Source: Bacteroidales bacterium (GTDB lineage Bacteria; Bacteroidota; Bacteroidia; Bacteroidales; P3). From it: a stretch of DNA of 21,876 nt. Of the stretch, positions 1 through 6,822 are shown in pieces. The notes below the pieces were generated by a model, which saw nothing but the letters and a program-made list of their open reading frames with translations, made no database searches and had not been told where the DNA came from. Where the stretch lies: assembly GCA_900771365.1 (NCBI GenBank), contig CAAGNU010000211.1, positions 1 through 21,876 of the forward strand. Reading direction: 5' to 3'. How positions within the stretch are numbered: position 1 is the first letter of the stretch; each line of letters begins with the position of its first letter. Made by a program: the position numbers and the translations under genes.

Positions 1-67
1 GAATTAATTTATTGTACAATAATAATTTATGATTAAATTTATGGACAATTCATGCTCGAATATTCAC
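1..67. repeat. Left copy of a 67-base direct repeat at the window ends
   Basis: This stretch matches 21810-21876 over 67 bases with one mismatch (T at 38, A in the other copy). It contains the perfect 14-base palindrome TTATTGTACAATAA and ends inside the CTCGAAT...hairpin element described at 54-79. Both copies are cut by the window edges, so the full length of the repeat is unknown. It is most likely a dispersed intergenic repeat at which the sequence was cut or assembly stopped. Confidence 0.85.
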
Positions 68-79
68 TGGATATTCTCG
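54..79. repeat. Hairpin element, copy 1 (GAATAT-loop-ATATTC)
   Basis: The core GAATATTCACTGGATATTC can form a 6-bp stem around the loop TCACTGG. The same 26-base element is at 11559-11584 with two changes, which swap an A-T pair for a G-C pair in the stem. The rest of the 215-base leader before mmdA is AT-rich, holds a second inverted repeat (TCGTGTT at 77-83 with AACACGA at 101-107) and a GC-rich patch at 148-183. I found no clear TAnnTTTG promoter there. Confidence 0.7.
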
Positions 80-215
80 TGTTTATCAAAATATTGAATT
101 AACACGAATAATTAGAAGTTCCCAGAACATATTTAACACGAATTTTCGGGCGGAGCAATCGGCCGCTAAGACCGGGAGCGAGGCCCACATCAATAACCCA
201 AAAAAAATTCAAATA

Positions 216-1775
216 ATGGCATTTGAAGAAAAGATAAAAGAGCTTCTTGACAAAAGAAGCGAAGCTAAAATGGGCGGCGGCCAGAAGCGCATCGACAAAC
301 AGCACGAGCAGGGCAAACTGACTGCTCGCGAGCGTATCGCCCTCCTCCTCGACGAAGGTTCGTTCGAAGAGTTCGACATGTTCGTCACCCATCGTTGCAC
401 CAATTTCGACATGCAGAAGCAGTCGTTCCTCGGCGACGGCGTCGTGACCGGCTACGGCACTATCGACGGTCGCCCCGTGTATGTCTTTGCACAGGATTTC
501 ACCGTCTTCGCAGGCAGCTTGAGCGAGACTATGTCGCTCAAAATCTGCAAGATTATGGACCAGGCTATGAAGACTGGCGCCCCCGTTATCGGTTTGAACG
601 ACTCGGGCGGAGCCCGTATTCAGGAAGGCTGCAACTCGCTGGCCGGCTACGCCGAGATTTTCGAGCGCAATATCCTTGCAAGCGGCGTGGTGCCTCAGAT
701 TAGCGCCATCTTCGGCCCCTGCGCAGGCGGCGCAGTGTATAGCCCGGCTCTGACCGACTTCATCATGATGACCAAGCAGAACAGCTATATGTTCCTCACC
801 GGCCCCAAGGTGGTGAAGACCGTTACGGGCGAGGATGTGACCGTCGATAAGCTCGGCGGCGCTATGGTTCATGCCACTAAGAGCGGCGTGGCTCACTTCG
901 TCGGCGAGACCGAAGAGGAGACTATCGCCCTCATCCGCGACCTTGTCAGCTATATCCCCTCCAACAATTTTGAGGAGGCTCCCTATATGCCCACTGAAGA
1001 TCCTATCGACCGTCTCGAGGACAGCCTCAACAGCATCATCCCCGAGAACCCCAACGCTCCTTACGATGTGAAGGAGGTTATCAACGCTATTGTGGATGAC
1101 GGCAAGTTCCTCGAGGTTCACGAGAAGTTCGCTCCCAACCTGGTGGTGGGCTTCGCACGCTTTGGCGGCGTGAGCGTGGGCATCGTGGCCAACCAGCCCA
1201 AGGCTATGGCCGGCGTGCTGGACTGCAATGCTTCCCGTAAGGGCGGCCGCTTTGTCCGCTTCTGCGACGCCTTCAACATTCCTATCGTCACCCTCGTTGA
1301 CGTCCCCGGCTTCCTGCCTGGCACGGGTCAGGAGTACAACGGCGTTATCGTCCATGGCGCCAAGATGCTCTTCGCCTACGGCGAGGCTACGGTGCCCAAG
1401 GTTACCGTCACCCTCCGCAAGAGCTACGGCGGCGCCCATATCGTGATGAGCTGCAAGCAGCTCCGTGGCGACATCAACTACGCATGGCCCACGGCTCAGA
1501 TTGCTGTGATGGGCGCAAGCGGTGCCACTGAGGTGCTCTATGGCCGCCAGTTGAAGGAAATCACCGATGCTGACGAGAAGGCTGCTTTCATCGCTCAGAA
1601 AGAGAAAGAATATAACGATCAGTTTGCTAACCCCTACAATGCTGCTAAGTACGGCTACATTGACGACGTCATCGAGCCGCGCAACACGCGCTTCCGCATC
1701 ATCCGCGCCCTTCAGGTGCTCTCCACCAAGAAAGATACGCTGCCGATGAAGAAGCACTGCAACATCCCGCTGTAG
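216..1775 (+). CDS. mmdA: Methylmalonyl-CoA decarboxylase alpha subunit (carboxyltransferase)
   Basis: The product is a 519-residue acyl-CoA carboxyltransferase of the propionyl-CoA carboxylase beta / MmdA family. It would transfer the carboxyl group of (S)-methylmalonyl-CoA to biotin on the carrier subunit, releasing propionyl-CoA, in the cytoplasm. The two crotonase-like halves are visible: the N-terminal half has the Gly-rich motif NDSGGARIQEG (residues 128-138) and FGPCAGGAVYSPALTDF near 166-182, and the C-terminal half has VDVPGFLPGTGQEYNG and the KSYGGAHIVM segment. The length is normal for the family. The start at ATG 216 gives the usual MAFEEKIKEL beginning; there is no obvious ribosome-binding site, as is common in Bacteroidota. 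Downstream genes encode OadG-type, biotin carrier and OadB-type subunits, and no biotin carboxylase is present, so a sodium-pumping decarboxylase is far more likely than a carboxylase. Substrate assignment is inferred from family and context. Confidence 0.92.
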   Translation: MAFEEKIKELLDKRSEAKMGGGQKRIDKQHEQGKLTARERIALLLDEGSFEEFDMFVTHRCTNFDMQKQSFLGDGVVTGYGTIDGRPVYVFAQDFTVFAGSLSETMSLKICKIMDQAMKTGAPVIGLNDSGGARIQEGCNSLAGYAEIFERNILASGVVPQISAIFGPCAGGAVYSPALTDFIMMTKQNSYMFLTGPKVVKTVTGEDVTVDKLGGAMVHATKSGVAHFVGETEEETIALIRDLVSYIPSNNFEEAPYMPTEDPIDRLEDSLNSIIPENPNAPYDVKEVINAIVDDGKFLEVHEKFAPNLVVGFARFGGVSVGIVANQPKAMAGVLDCNASRKGGRFVRFCDAFNIPIVTLVDVPGFLPGTGQEYNGVIVHGAKMLFAYGEATVPKVTVTLRKSYGGAHIVMSCKQLRGDINYAWPTAQIAVMGASGATEVLYGRQLKEITDADEKAAFIAQKEKEYNDQFANPYNAAKYGYIDDVIEPRNTRFRIIRALQVLSTKKDTLPMKKHCNIPL

Positions 1776-1894
1776 TAGGCTGGCTGTTGGGTGTGCAAGC
1801 CCGTTTTGCAGCCCAATATATTAAGTGAATATATATATATGGCAATTATTTATTAACCAGGGGTCCTTCGCCCCATAAAATCAATTAACAACAA

Positions 1895-2248
1895 ATGAAG
1901 AAAATTTTCTTTACTGCTTTTGTCGCTGCCGCTTTCGCTTTCGGCATGACCGCTTGCAACAACAACGCTAACGAGGAGGCTGTTGATAGCACCGCTACCG
2001 ACACCACCGAGGTCTGCGAACATGAGTGCCACCACGAGTGCACTTGTGCTGACACCACCTGCGCTGCTAACAACTGCGAGACCTGCGTCAACAAGGGTAC
2101 CGAGAACTGCTGCAAGGCTAAGGCCGGTGAGCAGTGCTGCGAGAACCACGAGGGCTGCCAGCATCACGAAGGCTGCGCTCACGAAGGTGAAGCTTGCTGC
2201 GAGCATCAGCATGAAGGTTGCGCTCACGAATGCCAGCACAACAAGTAA
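1895..2248 (+). CDS. Cys/His-rich putative lipoprotein within the decarboxylase operon
   Basis: This 117-residue protein begins with a lipoprotein signal peptide (hydrophobic residues 4-18, lipobox GMTAC with the lipidated Cys at 21). A short acidic Asn/Thr/Asp linker follows. The rest, roughly residues 40-117, holds 17 Cys and 11 His, including CC pairs and repeated HEGC units (for example HEGCQHHEGCAHEGEACC). This composition resembles metallothioneins and other metal-binding sequences, so binding of zinc, copper or a similar metal at the cell envelope is plausible but inferred. It lies 119 bases after mmdA and 103 bases before the OadG-like gene, on the same strand, with no terminator between, so co-transcription is likely. 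I recognise no named family. The reading frame has a proper signal peptide and stop, and it is unlikely to be spurious. Confidence 0.8.
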   Translation: MKKIFFTAFVAAAFAFGMTACNNNANEEAVDSTATDTTEVCEHECHHECTCADTTCAANNCETCVNKGTENCCKAKAGEQCCENHEGCQHHEGCAHEGEACCEHQHEGCAHECQHNK

Positions 2249-2261
2249 TTCGTAGTGCAAG

Positions 2262-2310
2262 GAGTATAGTCATGGAGCTCGGGGCTTGCCCCGCTCCATG
2301 GCACATACTC
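2262..2310 (+). other. Long imperfect hairpin between the lipoprotein gene and the oadG-like gene
   Basis: CATGGAGC (2271-2278) pairs perfectly with GCTCCATG (2293-2300), enclosing a GGGG/CCCC stem with loop CTTG. An outer stem GAGTAT / ATACTC (2262-2267 with 2305-2310) extends it. No run of T follows, so it is not a standard terminator. A role in mRNA processing, stability or partial attenuation inside the operon is possible; a dispersed palindromic repeat is the alternative. Confidence 0.6.
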
Positions 2311-2351
2311 TCAAACAGTAACAACTCATTTGATCGTTATATTTTAATACA

Positions 2352-3359
2352 ATGAATAGATTAGCAAAACAAATAGTCGCAATGTTCGTTGGCCTGGTCT
2401 TTGTGGCAGGCAGCGTGGTGGCCAAGCCCCGCCAGGTTGCTCAGCCCGCCGCTGCTCCCCAGGCTGCCGAGCAGGCTGCTCCCCAACAGGCAGCCGGTCT
2501 CGACGTGCTGGATTTTGCAGCCAACGAATCTTGCTATGTGCCTTCTATGAACGCATTTGTGCTCATCGACAGCATCGACTGCGCTGTCGACTTGCTTGTG
2601 CGTGACGGAAGCACCATGAACCGCATCGGCCGTTTCACTACCGATGTCTTCATGGGCCGCCATGATCTGAAGAACATCCTCCGCCCCGTCTCCGTCAGCG
2701 TGATGGGTGACAAGATTCTGGTGCTCGCCTCCTCTCAGAAAGATTCTTCCTACCTCGCCGTCATCAGCATGGAGCCTGTTAAGTGCATGGAAGAGGGTGG
2801 CTTTGATTCGCTCAAGGCTGTCTCCATCCTGGGTTTCCCCAGCACCTCCTACGGATTCCAGTTCAACGCAGAGAGCAACGAGATCCTCGTTGTCGGAAAG
2901 ACCTCGAGCGGCTACAACCTCAACGCCGTCAGCCTTGAGAATGGTTTGGAGAATATCACTACTTCGGCCAATTTCCACTATCATGTTCCCAAGCAGTCTG
3001 AACGCATCCAAGCTTCCGATCCTGTTGGCGTGGGTCTCACGGTTGTGGCAATCTGCGTTGTGTTCTTCGCCCTCGTCTGCATCTGCTTCATCATGAAGGG
3101 TTATGGTGCAGCCATCATGAAGGTTCAGAACCGCAAGGCCGCTAAAAACGCCGTGGCTCAAGGTGCAGCAGATGTTCCTTCCAGCAAGGATGTGTCAGGC
3201 GAGGTATATGCCGCCATCGCTGCTGCAATCTACGCCTACGATGCAGACCTGCACGATGAGGAAGACACCATTATCACCATCCAGAAGGTGGAACGCGCTT
3301 GGACTCCCTGGAACGCTAAGTTCTATAATATGAACAAATACTTCTCGTCCAGGAAATAA
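2352..3359 (+). CDS. OadG-like subunit of the sodium-pump decarboxylase with long N-terminal extension
   Basis: This 335-residue protein corresponds to the OadG (gamma) or MmdD (delta) small membrane subunit that anchors and assembles the decarboxylase. The OadG part is C-terminal: a transmembrane helix at about 225-252 (VGVGLTVVAICVVFFALVC), a basic cytoplasmic segment, an Ala-rich helix (VYAAIAAAIYAYDADLHDEE) and the typical end with W317-x-x-W320 (ERAWTPWNAKFY). Ahead of it is a signal-peptide-like segment (residues 5-24), a Pro/Ala/Gln-rich linker and about 170 residues of probable extracytoplasmic beta-rich sequence that the minimal 80-100-residue OadG does not have. Long OadG proteins occur in Bacteroidota, so the extension is probably a lineage trait rather than a fusion artefact. 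Its function is unknown. Position between the alpha and biotin-carrier genes supports the assignment. Confidence 0.82.
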   Translation: MNRLAKQIVAMFVGLVFVAGSVVAKPRQVAQPAAAPQAAEQAAPQQAAGLDVLDFAANESCYVPSMNAFVLIDSIDCAVDLLVRDGSTMNRIGRFTTDVFMGRHDLKNILRPVSVSVMGDKILVLASSQKDSSYLAVISMEPVKCMEEGGFDSLKAVSILGFPSTSYGFQFNAESNEILVVGKTSSGYNLNAVSLENGLENITTSANFHYHVPKQSERIQASDPVGVGLTVVAICVVFFALVCICFIMKGYGAAIMKVQNRKAAKNAVAQGAADVPSSKDVSGEVYAAIAAAIYAYDADLHDEEDTIITIQKVERAWTPWNAKFYNMNKYFSSRK

Positions 3360-3365
3360 ATATTA

Positions 3366-3437
3366 ATTGAGAATTGAGGATTGAGAATAAGGCGGTAGAC
3401 GTCCTTCAATCCTTCAAGTCTTCAAACTTCAAATCAA
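3366..3437 (+). repeat. Modular intergenic repeat: TTGAGAA array, GC core, CTTCAAR array
   Basis: The gap between the oadG-like gene and mmdC consists almost wholly of repeat units. A TTGAGAA-type heptamer array (3366-3389) is followed by the core GGCGGTAGACGTC (3391-3403) and then CTTCAA units spaced 7-8 bases apart up to 3437, eight bases before the mmdC start. The first array (TTGAGGATTGAG) is partly complementary to the last (CTTCAATCCTTCAA), so the transcript could fold into an imperfect hairpin. The same order of modules recurs before mmdB. Confidence 0.7.
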
Positions 3438-3444
3438 TAATAAC

Positions 3445-3897
3445 ATGAAAAATTTCAAATTCAAGATAAACGGCACAGACTACAATGTTGACATCAACGA
3501 GGTAGAAGGCCAGGAAATCAAACTCGATGTTAACGGCACCCCGTATGTGGTGACTGTTGACAAGGAGATGCGCGCACAGAAGCCCCGCACCACCGTTATC
3601 AATAACCGTCCCGCCCCCCGCGTGGCTGCTGCCCAGGGCGAGGTTCAGCGTTCCTCCGCCCCCGGTCCCAACACGGCTGCTGGCGGCACCAAGGTTACCA
3701 CCCCGCTTCCCGGCACCATCCTCGACGTCTTCGTCAATGTGGGCGACCAGGTGAAGGCAGGACAGCGCGTTGTACTGCTTGAGGCTATGAAGATGGAAAA
3801 CAACATCGAGGCCGATACCGAGGGTACAGTTACTGCTGTGAACGTCCGCAAGGGCGATAGCGTCCTCGAAGGCGACACGCTCGTGGTTATCAGCTAA
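3445..3897 (+). CDS. mmdC: Biotin carrier subunit of methylmalonyl-CoA decarboxylase
   Basis: The product is a 150-residue biotin carboxyl carrier protein. The C-terminal biotinyl domain spans about residues 83-150 and contains EAMKMEN, with Lys116 the residue that would be biotinylated. Before it is an Ala/Pro/Gly-rich flexible linker (about 50-82), and before that a 45-residue N-terminal beta-rich domain. The carrier would shuttle CO2 from the carboxyltransferase (alpha) to the membrane-embedded beta subunit. The order alpha, OadG-like, carrier, beta on one strand matches sodium-pump decarboxylase operons. The length is in the normal range for this stand-alone carrier. The start ATG follows directly on a CTTCAA repeat array, with no recognisable Shine-Dalgarno sequence. 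Confidence 0.92.
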   Translation: MKNFKFKINGTDYNVDINEVEGQEIKLDVNGTPYVVTVDKEMRAQKPRTTVINNRPAPRVAAAQGEVQRSSAPGPNTAAGGTKVTTPLPGTILDVFVNVGDQVKAGQRVVLLEAMKMENNIEADTEGTVTAVNVRKGDSVLEGDTLVVIS

Positions 3898-3904
3898 TGA
3901 ATGA

Positions 3905-3977
3905 AGAATTGAGAATAGGGCAGGGACTGTGTTCAAGCCTTCAAACCTCCTAATCTTCAAGTCTTCTCATCTTCAAA
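3905..3977 (+). repeat. Modular intergenic repeat before mmdB
   Basis: After the mmdC stop there is a short GAATTGAGAATA array, a GC-rich core (GGGCAGGGACTG, 3918-3929) and then about six degenerate CTTCAA units up to 3977. The layout is the same as in the gap at 3366-3437, so the two gaps look like copies of one bipartite element or products of the same expansion process. A further 30 A/T-rich bases lead to the mmdB start. Confidence 0.65.
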
Positions 3978-4009
3978 TTAATTAAATAGAATAATAAAAC
4001 AATAATACA

Positions 4010-5182
4010 ATGTTTAGCTTATTAGCAACAGGTGGTTTCATGGACTTTCTGTCAACCCAGATGGTACAGTTCCTTATGTACACGGGTTTTGCCAATGTTA
4101 CTTGGGGCCACATTATCATGATACTCTTCGGCTTGGTGTTCATCTTCCTGGGCGTCAAGTTTGAGTTCGAGCCTCTTCTGCTCGTCCCCATCGGATTCGG
4201 TATGTTGGTGGGCAACATCCCCTTCTATCCCGGATTGAAGATAGGTATATACGAGTCAGGCTCTGTGTTAAATATCCTTTATCACGGTGTGCAGAACGGT
4301 TGGTATCCGCCACTAATCTTCCTGGGTATCGGGGCTATGACCGACTTCTCGGCCTTGCTGTCGAACCCCAAGCTGTTCCTCATCGGTGCTGCTGCTCAGT
4401 GCGGTATCTTCGCTGCTTACATGGGTGCTTTGGCTCTCGGCTTCGCTCCTAACGAGGCTGGCGCTATCGGCATTATCGGTGGTGCAGACGGTCCCACGGC
4501 TATCTTCCTCTCCAGCCAGCTGGCTCCTGATCTGATGGGTGCTATCGCTGTGTCGGCTTACTCCTATATGGCTCTTGTCCCTGTCATCCAGCCTCCTATC
4601 ATGCGCCTTCTGACCACAAAGAAAGAGCGCACCATCCGCATGAAGTCGCCCCGCCAGGTTTCCAAGCTGGAGAAGGTCACCTTCCCCATCGTTGGCTTCC
4701 TTTTCTGCGCCTTCATCGTCCCCTCGGGCCTTCCCCTGCTGGGTATGCTCTTCTTCGGTAACTTGTTGAAGGAATGCGGTGTGACGAAGCGTCTGAGCGA
4801 AGTGGCCAGCAATGCTATCGTGAACATCTGCACGCTGCTTATCGGTATTACCGTGGGCGCATCCACACAGGCCACCTCCTTCCTCACGGGACGTTCCGTG
4901 ATGATTTTCTGCCTGGGTGCATTCTCCTTTATCGTGGCAACTTTCTGCGGTGTGCTGTTTGTGAAGTTCTTCAACCTCTTCCTCAAGGAAGGCAACAAGA
5001 TTAATCCGCTTATCGGTAACTCTGGCGTTAGCGCCGTTCCCGATGCAGCCCGCGTGTCTAACAATGTGGGTCTGGAATATGACAAGACCAACTACCTGCT
5101 CCAGCACGCTATGGGTCCCAACGTCGCAGGCGTTGTGGGTTCTGCTGTTGCAGCCGGTATCCTCCTTGCATTCTTGCACTAA
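4010..5182 (+). CDS. mmdB: Sodium-translocating decarboxylase beta subunit
   Basis: This 390-residue polytopic membrane protein belongs to the OadB/MmdB/GcdB family. It decarboxylates carboxybiotin on the carrier subunit and couples that to sodium export. The sequence has about nine or more hydrophobic segments and the family signature GGADGPTAIF (157-166), whose Asp160 corresponds to the conserved aspartate implicated in sodium binding. A second conserved region near the C terminus reads NVGLEYDKTNYLLQHAMGPN. The length agrees with OadB-type subunits (about 375-430). The N terminus is a short amphipathic stretch before the first hydrophobic segment. It is the last gene of the operon: a strong terminator begins 33 bases after the stop. 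Family membership is certain; the methylmalonyl-CoA specificity rests on the adjacent mmdA. Confidence 0.93.
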   Translation: MFSLLATGGFMDFLSTQMVQFLMYTGFANVTWGHIIMILFGLVFIFLGVKFEFEPLLLVPIGFGMLVGNIPFYPGLKIGIYESGSVLNILYHGVQNGWYPPLIFLGIGAMTDFSALLSNPKLFLIGAAAQCGIFAAYMGALALGFAPNEAGAIGIIGGADGPTAIFLSSQLAPDLMGAIAVSAYSYMALVPVIQPPIMRLLTTKKERTIRMKSPRQVSKLEKVTFPIVGFLFCAFIVPSGLPLLGMLFFGNLLKECGVTKRLSEVASNAIVNICTLLIGITVGASTQATSFLTGRSVMIFCLGAFSFIVATFCGVLFVKFFNLFLKEGNKINPLIGNSGVSAVPDAARVSNNVGLEYDKTNYLLQHAMGPNVAGVVGSAVAAGILLAFLH

Positions 5183-5214
5183 TCAGCGCATATTGGAAAG
5201 TTTCCAGCATATAG

Positions 5215-5249
5215 AAAAATCCGTCAGGCTTAGGTCTGGCGGATTTTTT
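5215..5249 (+). terminator. Intrinsic terminator of the decarboxylase operon
   Basis: AAAATCCGTCAG pairs with CTGGCGGATTTT (one G-T pair) around an eight-base loop, and the 3' arm ends in TTTTTT. It follows the mmdB stop by 33 bases. Confidence 0.85.
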
Positions 5250-5529
5250 GATAGGGGTTGATAGACTTGTTACATCAAAACGGCAGCTGCCGTCATGAAA
5301 ATCTCCTTCTTAAAGGAAGGGGATATCATAACTCAAAACTTCGTAAGCTTCAAAACAATATTATATGCGAATTTGCGTTATGATAATTTAGAATGCGAAC
5401 AGTTTTTGCACTCGCATTTTAAATAATAGATGTTTAGATAATCAGATAATCAGATAATCAGAAATCTGAAAATCTCAAAATCTGAAAATCTAAAAGTCTC
5501 AAAAGTAGTAACCTTAATTTATTATCAGT
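5250..5529 (+). other. AT-rich leader of the CARF-nuclease gene with octamer arrays and dyads
   Basis: This 280-base gap separates the mmd terminator from the CARF gene. It holds a perfect palindrome CGGCAGCTGCCG (5281-5292), an inverted repeat AATGCGA / TCGCATT (5392-5398 with 5412-5418), three exact copies of GATAATCA (5437-5460) and five in-phase AATCTSAA-type octamers (5463-5502). The ATCAGA and TCTGAT-like halves of the two arrays can pair. A weak TAnnTTTG-like sequence (TAATTTAG, near 5383) is the best promoter candidate I see, and it is not convincing. No CRISPR repeat-spacer structure is present. Confidence 0.6.
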
Positions 5530-6702
5530 ATGGAGAAGACTCTTGTTAATATATATGACCCGCGTGACCCTTTGGCCGCCTACCTTTTCTTGAAGCAGTA
5601 TTATGCTGAAGGAGATCGACTTATGTTTATCTCTACCCGCGAGGAGAAGGCTGCCTTGGCGGTTTACGCTTCGATGTTCAAGGTGCCAGAAGACCATGTG
5701 GAATTGGTTTGGTTCCACCGTAGCGAGGACAAGTATATCTATGAACGTATCTGTCGGCATCTGCGTTCGCGTCTTTCGCAAGATGCAACCTATTGGGTAA
5801 ACCTTGCTGGCGGCTCGCGATACTCGGCTATTGCTGTGCAGTATGTGTTTGCGGGCTTCCATTCCAAATTTTTTTATGTGCAGACGCGGGAGAACTTGAT
5901 AGTCAGCTCGTTCTTTGACGCCAGTATTGACGATAACGACGATGTGATTGAGCCGATAGACTACCGCATGTCGCTTGCGGAGTATTTCGAGCTTCACGGC
6001 GTAGAGCATGATTTGAAGGAGAAGCGACACACACCGCTACGCAGTTGGAATGAATCGAAGCGCATTTTCGAATGTTTCAAGGCTCGTAAGCTGCCAGACC
6101 AGGCCTTTTCGGCTATCGATCAGCTGCGTTTGCAATATCGCGGCAAGAAGCATCCCTATTCGATAGCATCTATCGTCAGGGGTGTTCCAAATAAAGAGAA
6201 GCCCATCAAGGGACTGCCGGAGCTGCTTCGCTATTTTGCTTTCATTCCTTCGCAGGAGGGGTTGTTGCAGCCCGAGGAGGTCGATTTCTTGACGGGGGGC
6301 TGGTTTGAAGAGTATGTCTATCATACGATAATGCACTATGTGAGGCCTCAGGAGGCTGCTGTCGGCGTCCGAATATCGCGTGCGGGTGCACAGCATAACA
6401 ACGAGCTGGATGTGGTCTTTATTAAGGCAAACACGCTGTTTGTGGTGGAGTGCAAGACGGGTATTGCTACCGACCACATGTTCAATGAGATTGTTTATAA
6501 GGCAAGTGCGCTGAAGAACTGCTTCTTGGGCATGATGTGCCATTCCTATATCTTCACGCTGAAGAACGACTACGACAAGCGGCTGAAGCAGGTGTCGGAC
6601 ATGATGAACATCACGCTTTGCGCCAAGGATACGATGGTCAGCCCAGCGAAGATGGCCGAGGTGACAGCGCAAATCCTCCGTCAGGCGCACGAGCAGGCAT
6701 AA
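5530..6702 (+). CDS. Card1/Can2-like CARF-domain nuclease (DUF1887 family)
   Basis: The 390-residue product has the two-domain layout of cyclic-oligoadenylate-activated CRISPR ancillary nucleases. Residues 1-145 form a CARF-like Rossmann domain with the ligand-loop motif NLAGGSR (91-97, compare the N-(T/A)-GG-(T/S) motif of CARF proteins). Residues about 250-345 form a PD-(D/E)XK nuclease: GGWFEEYVY (257-264, candidate Glu260), NELDVVF (291-297, Asp294) and VECKTG (306-311, Glu307 and Lys309). All expected catalytic residues are present, so it is probably active. Card1 and Can2 are dimeric enzymes that cut single-stranded DNA or RNA, or nick DNA, when type III CRISPR complexes make cyclic tetra-adenylate. 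Here the gene stands alone between two terminators, with no cas10, CRISPR array or ring nuclease in the window. It may respond to a CRISPR system elsewhere or to another nucleotide signal; that is inference. Confidence 0.85.
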   Translation: MEKTLVNIYDPRDPLAAYLFLKQYYAEGDRLMFISTREEKAALAVYASMFKVPEDHVELVWFHRSEDKYIYERICRHLRSRLSQDATYWVNLAGGSRYSAIAVQYVFAGFHSKFFYVQTRENLIVSSFFDASIDDNDDVIEPIDYRMSLAEYFELHGVEHDLKEKRHTPLRSWNESKRIFECFKARKLPDQAFSAIDQLRLQYRGKKHPYSIASIVRGVPNKEKPIKGLPELLRYFAFIPSQEGLLQPEEVDFLTGGWFEEYVYHTIMHYVRPQEAAVGVRISRAGAQHNNELDVVFIKANTLFVVECKTGIATDHMFNEIVYKASALKNCFLGMMCHSYIFTLKNDYDKRLKQVSDMMNITLCAKDTMVSPAKMAEVTAQILRQAHEQA

Positions 6703-6716
6703 GAAAAGAGAAAATG

Positions 6717-6750
6717 AAAAGCCTCCCTTATCAACTTAAGGGAGGCTTTT
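6717..6750. terminator. Bidirectional intrinsic terminator
   Basis: AAAAGCCTCCCTTA pairs perfectly with TAAGGGAGGCTTTT around a short loop. It has A-tracts and T-tracts on both sides, so it can stop transcripts of the CARF gene (plus strand) and of the OmpH-like gene (minus strand), which converge here. Confidence 0.9.
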
Positions 6751-6822
6751 ATTTTATGCGATTGCTGACATCGTCATTCCAAGTCCCAAGGGGTGGAGTA
6801 ATTGTGTCAGTTCACGATTCAC

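Noticed and set aside
99..1757. Long open frame antisense to mmdA (552 codons)
   Set aside because: It is the mirror of a GC-biased coding frame, has no family resemblance and lies wholly over a well-supported gene.
5437..5502. Possible CRISPR array near the CARF nuclease
   Set aside because: The repeats are only eight bases, directly adjoining, with no unique spacers.
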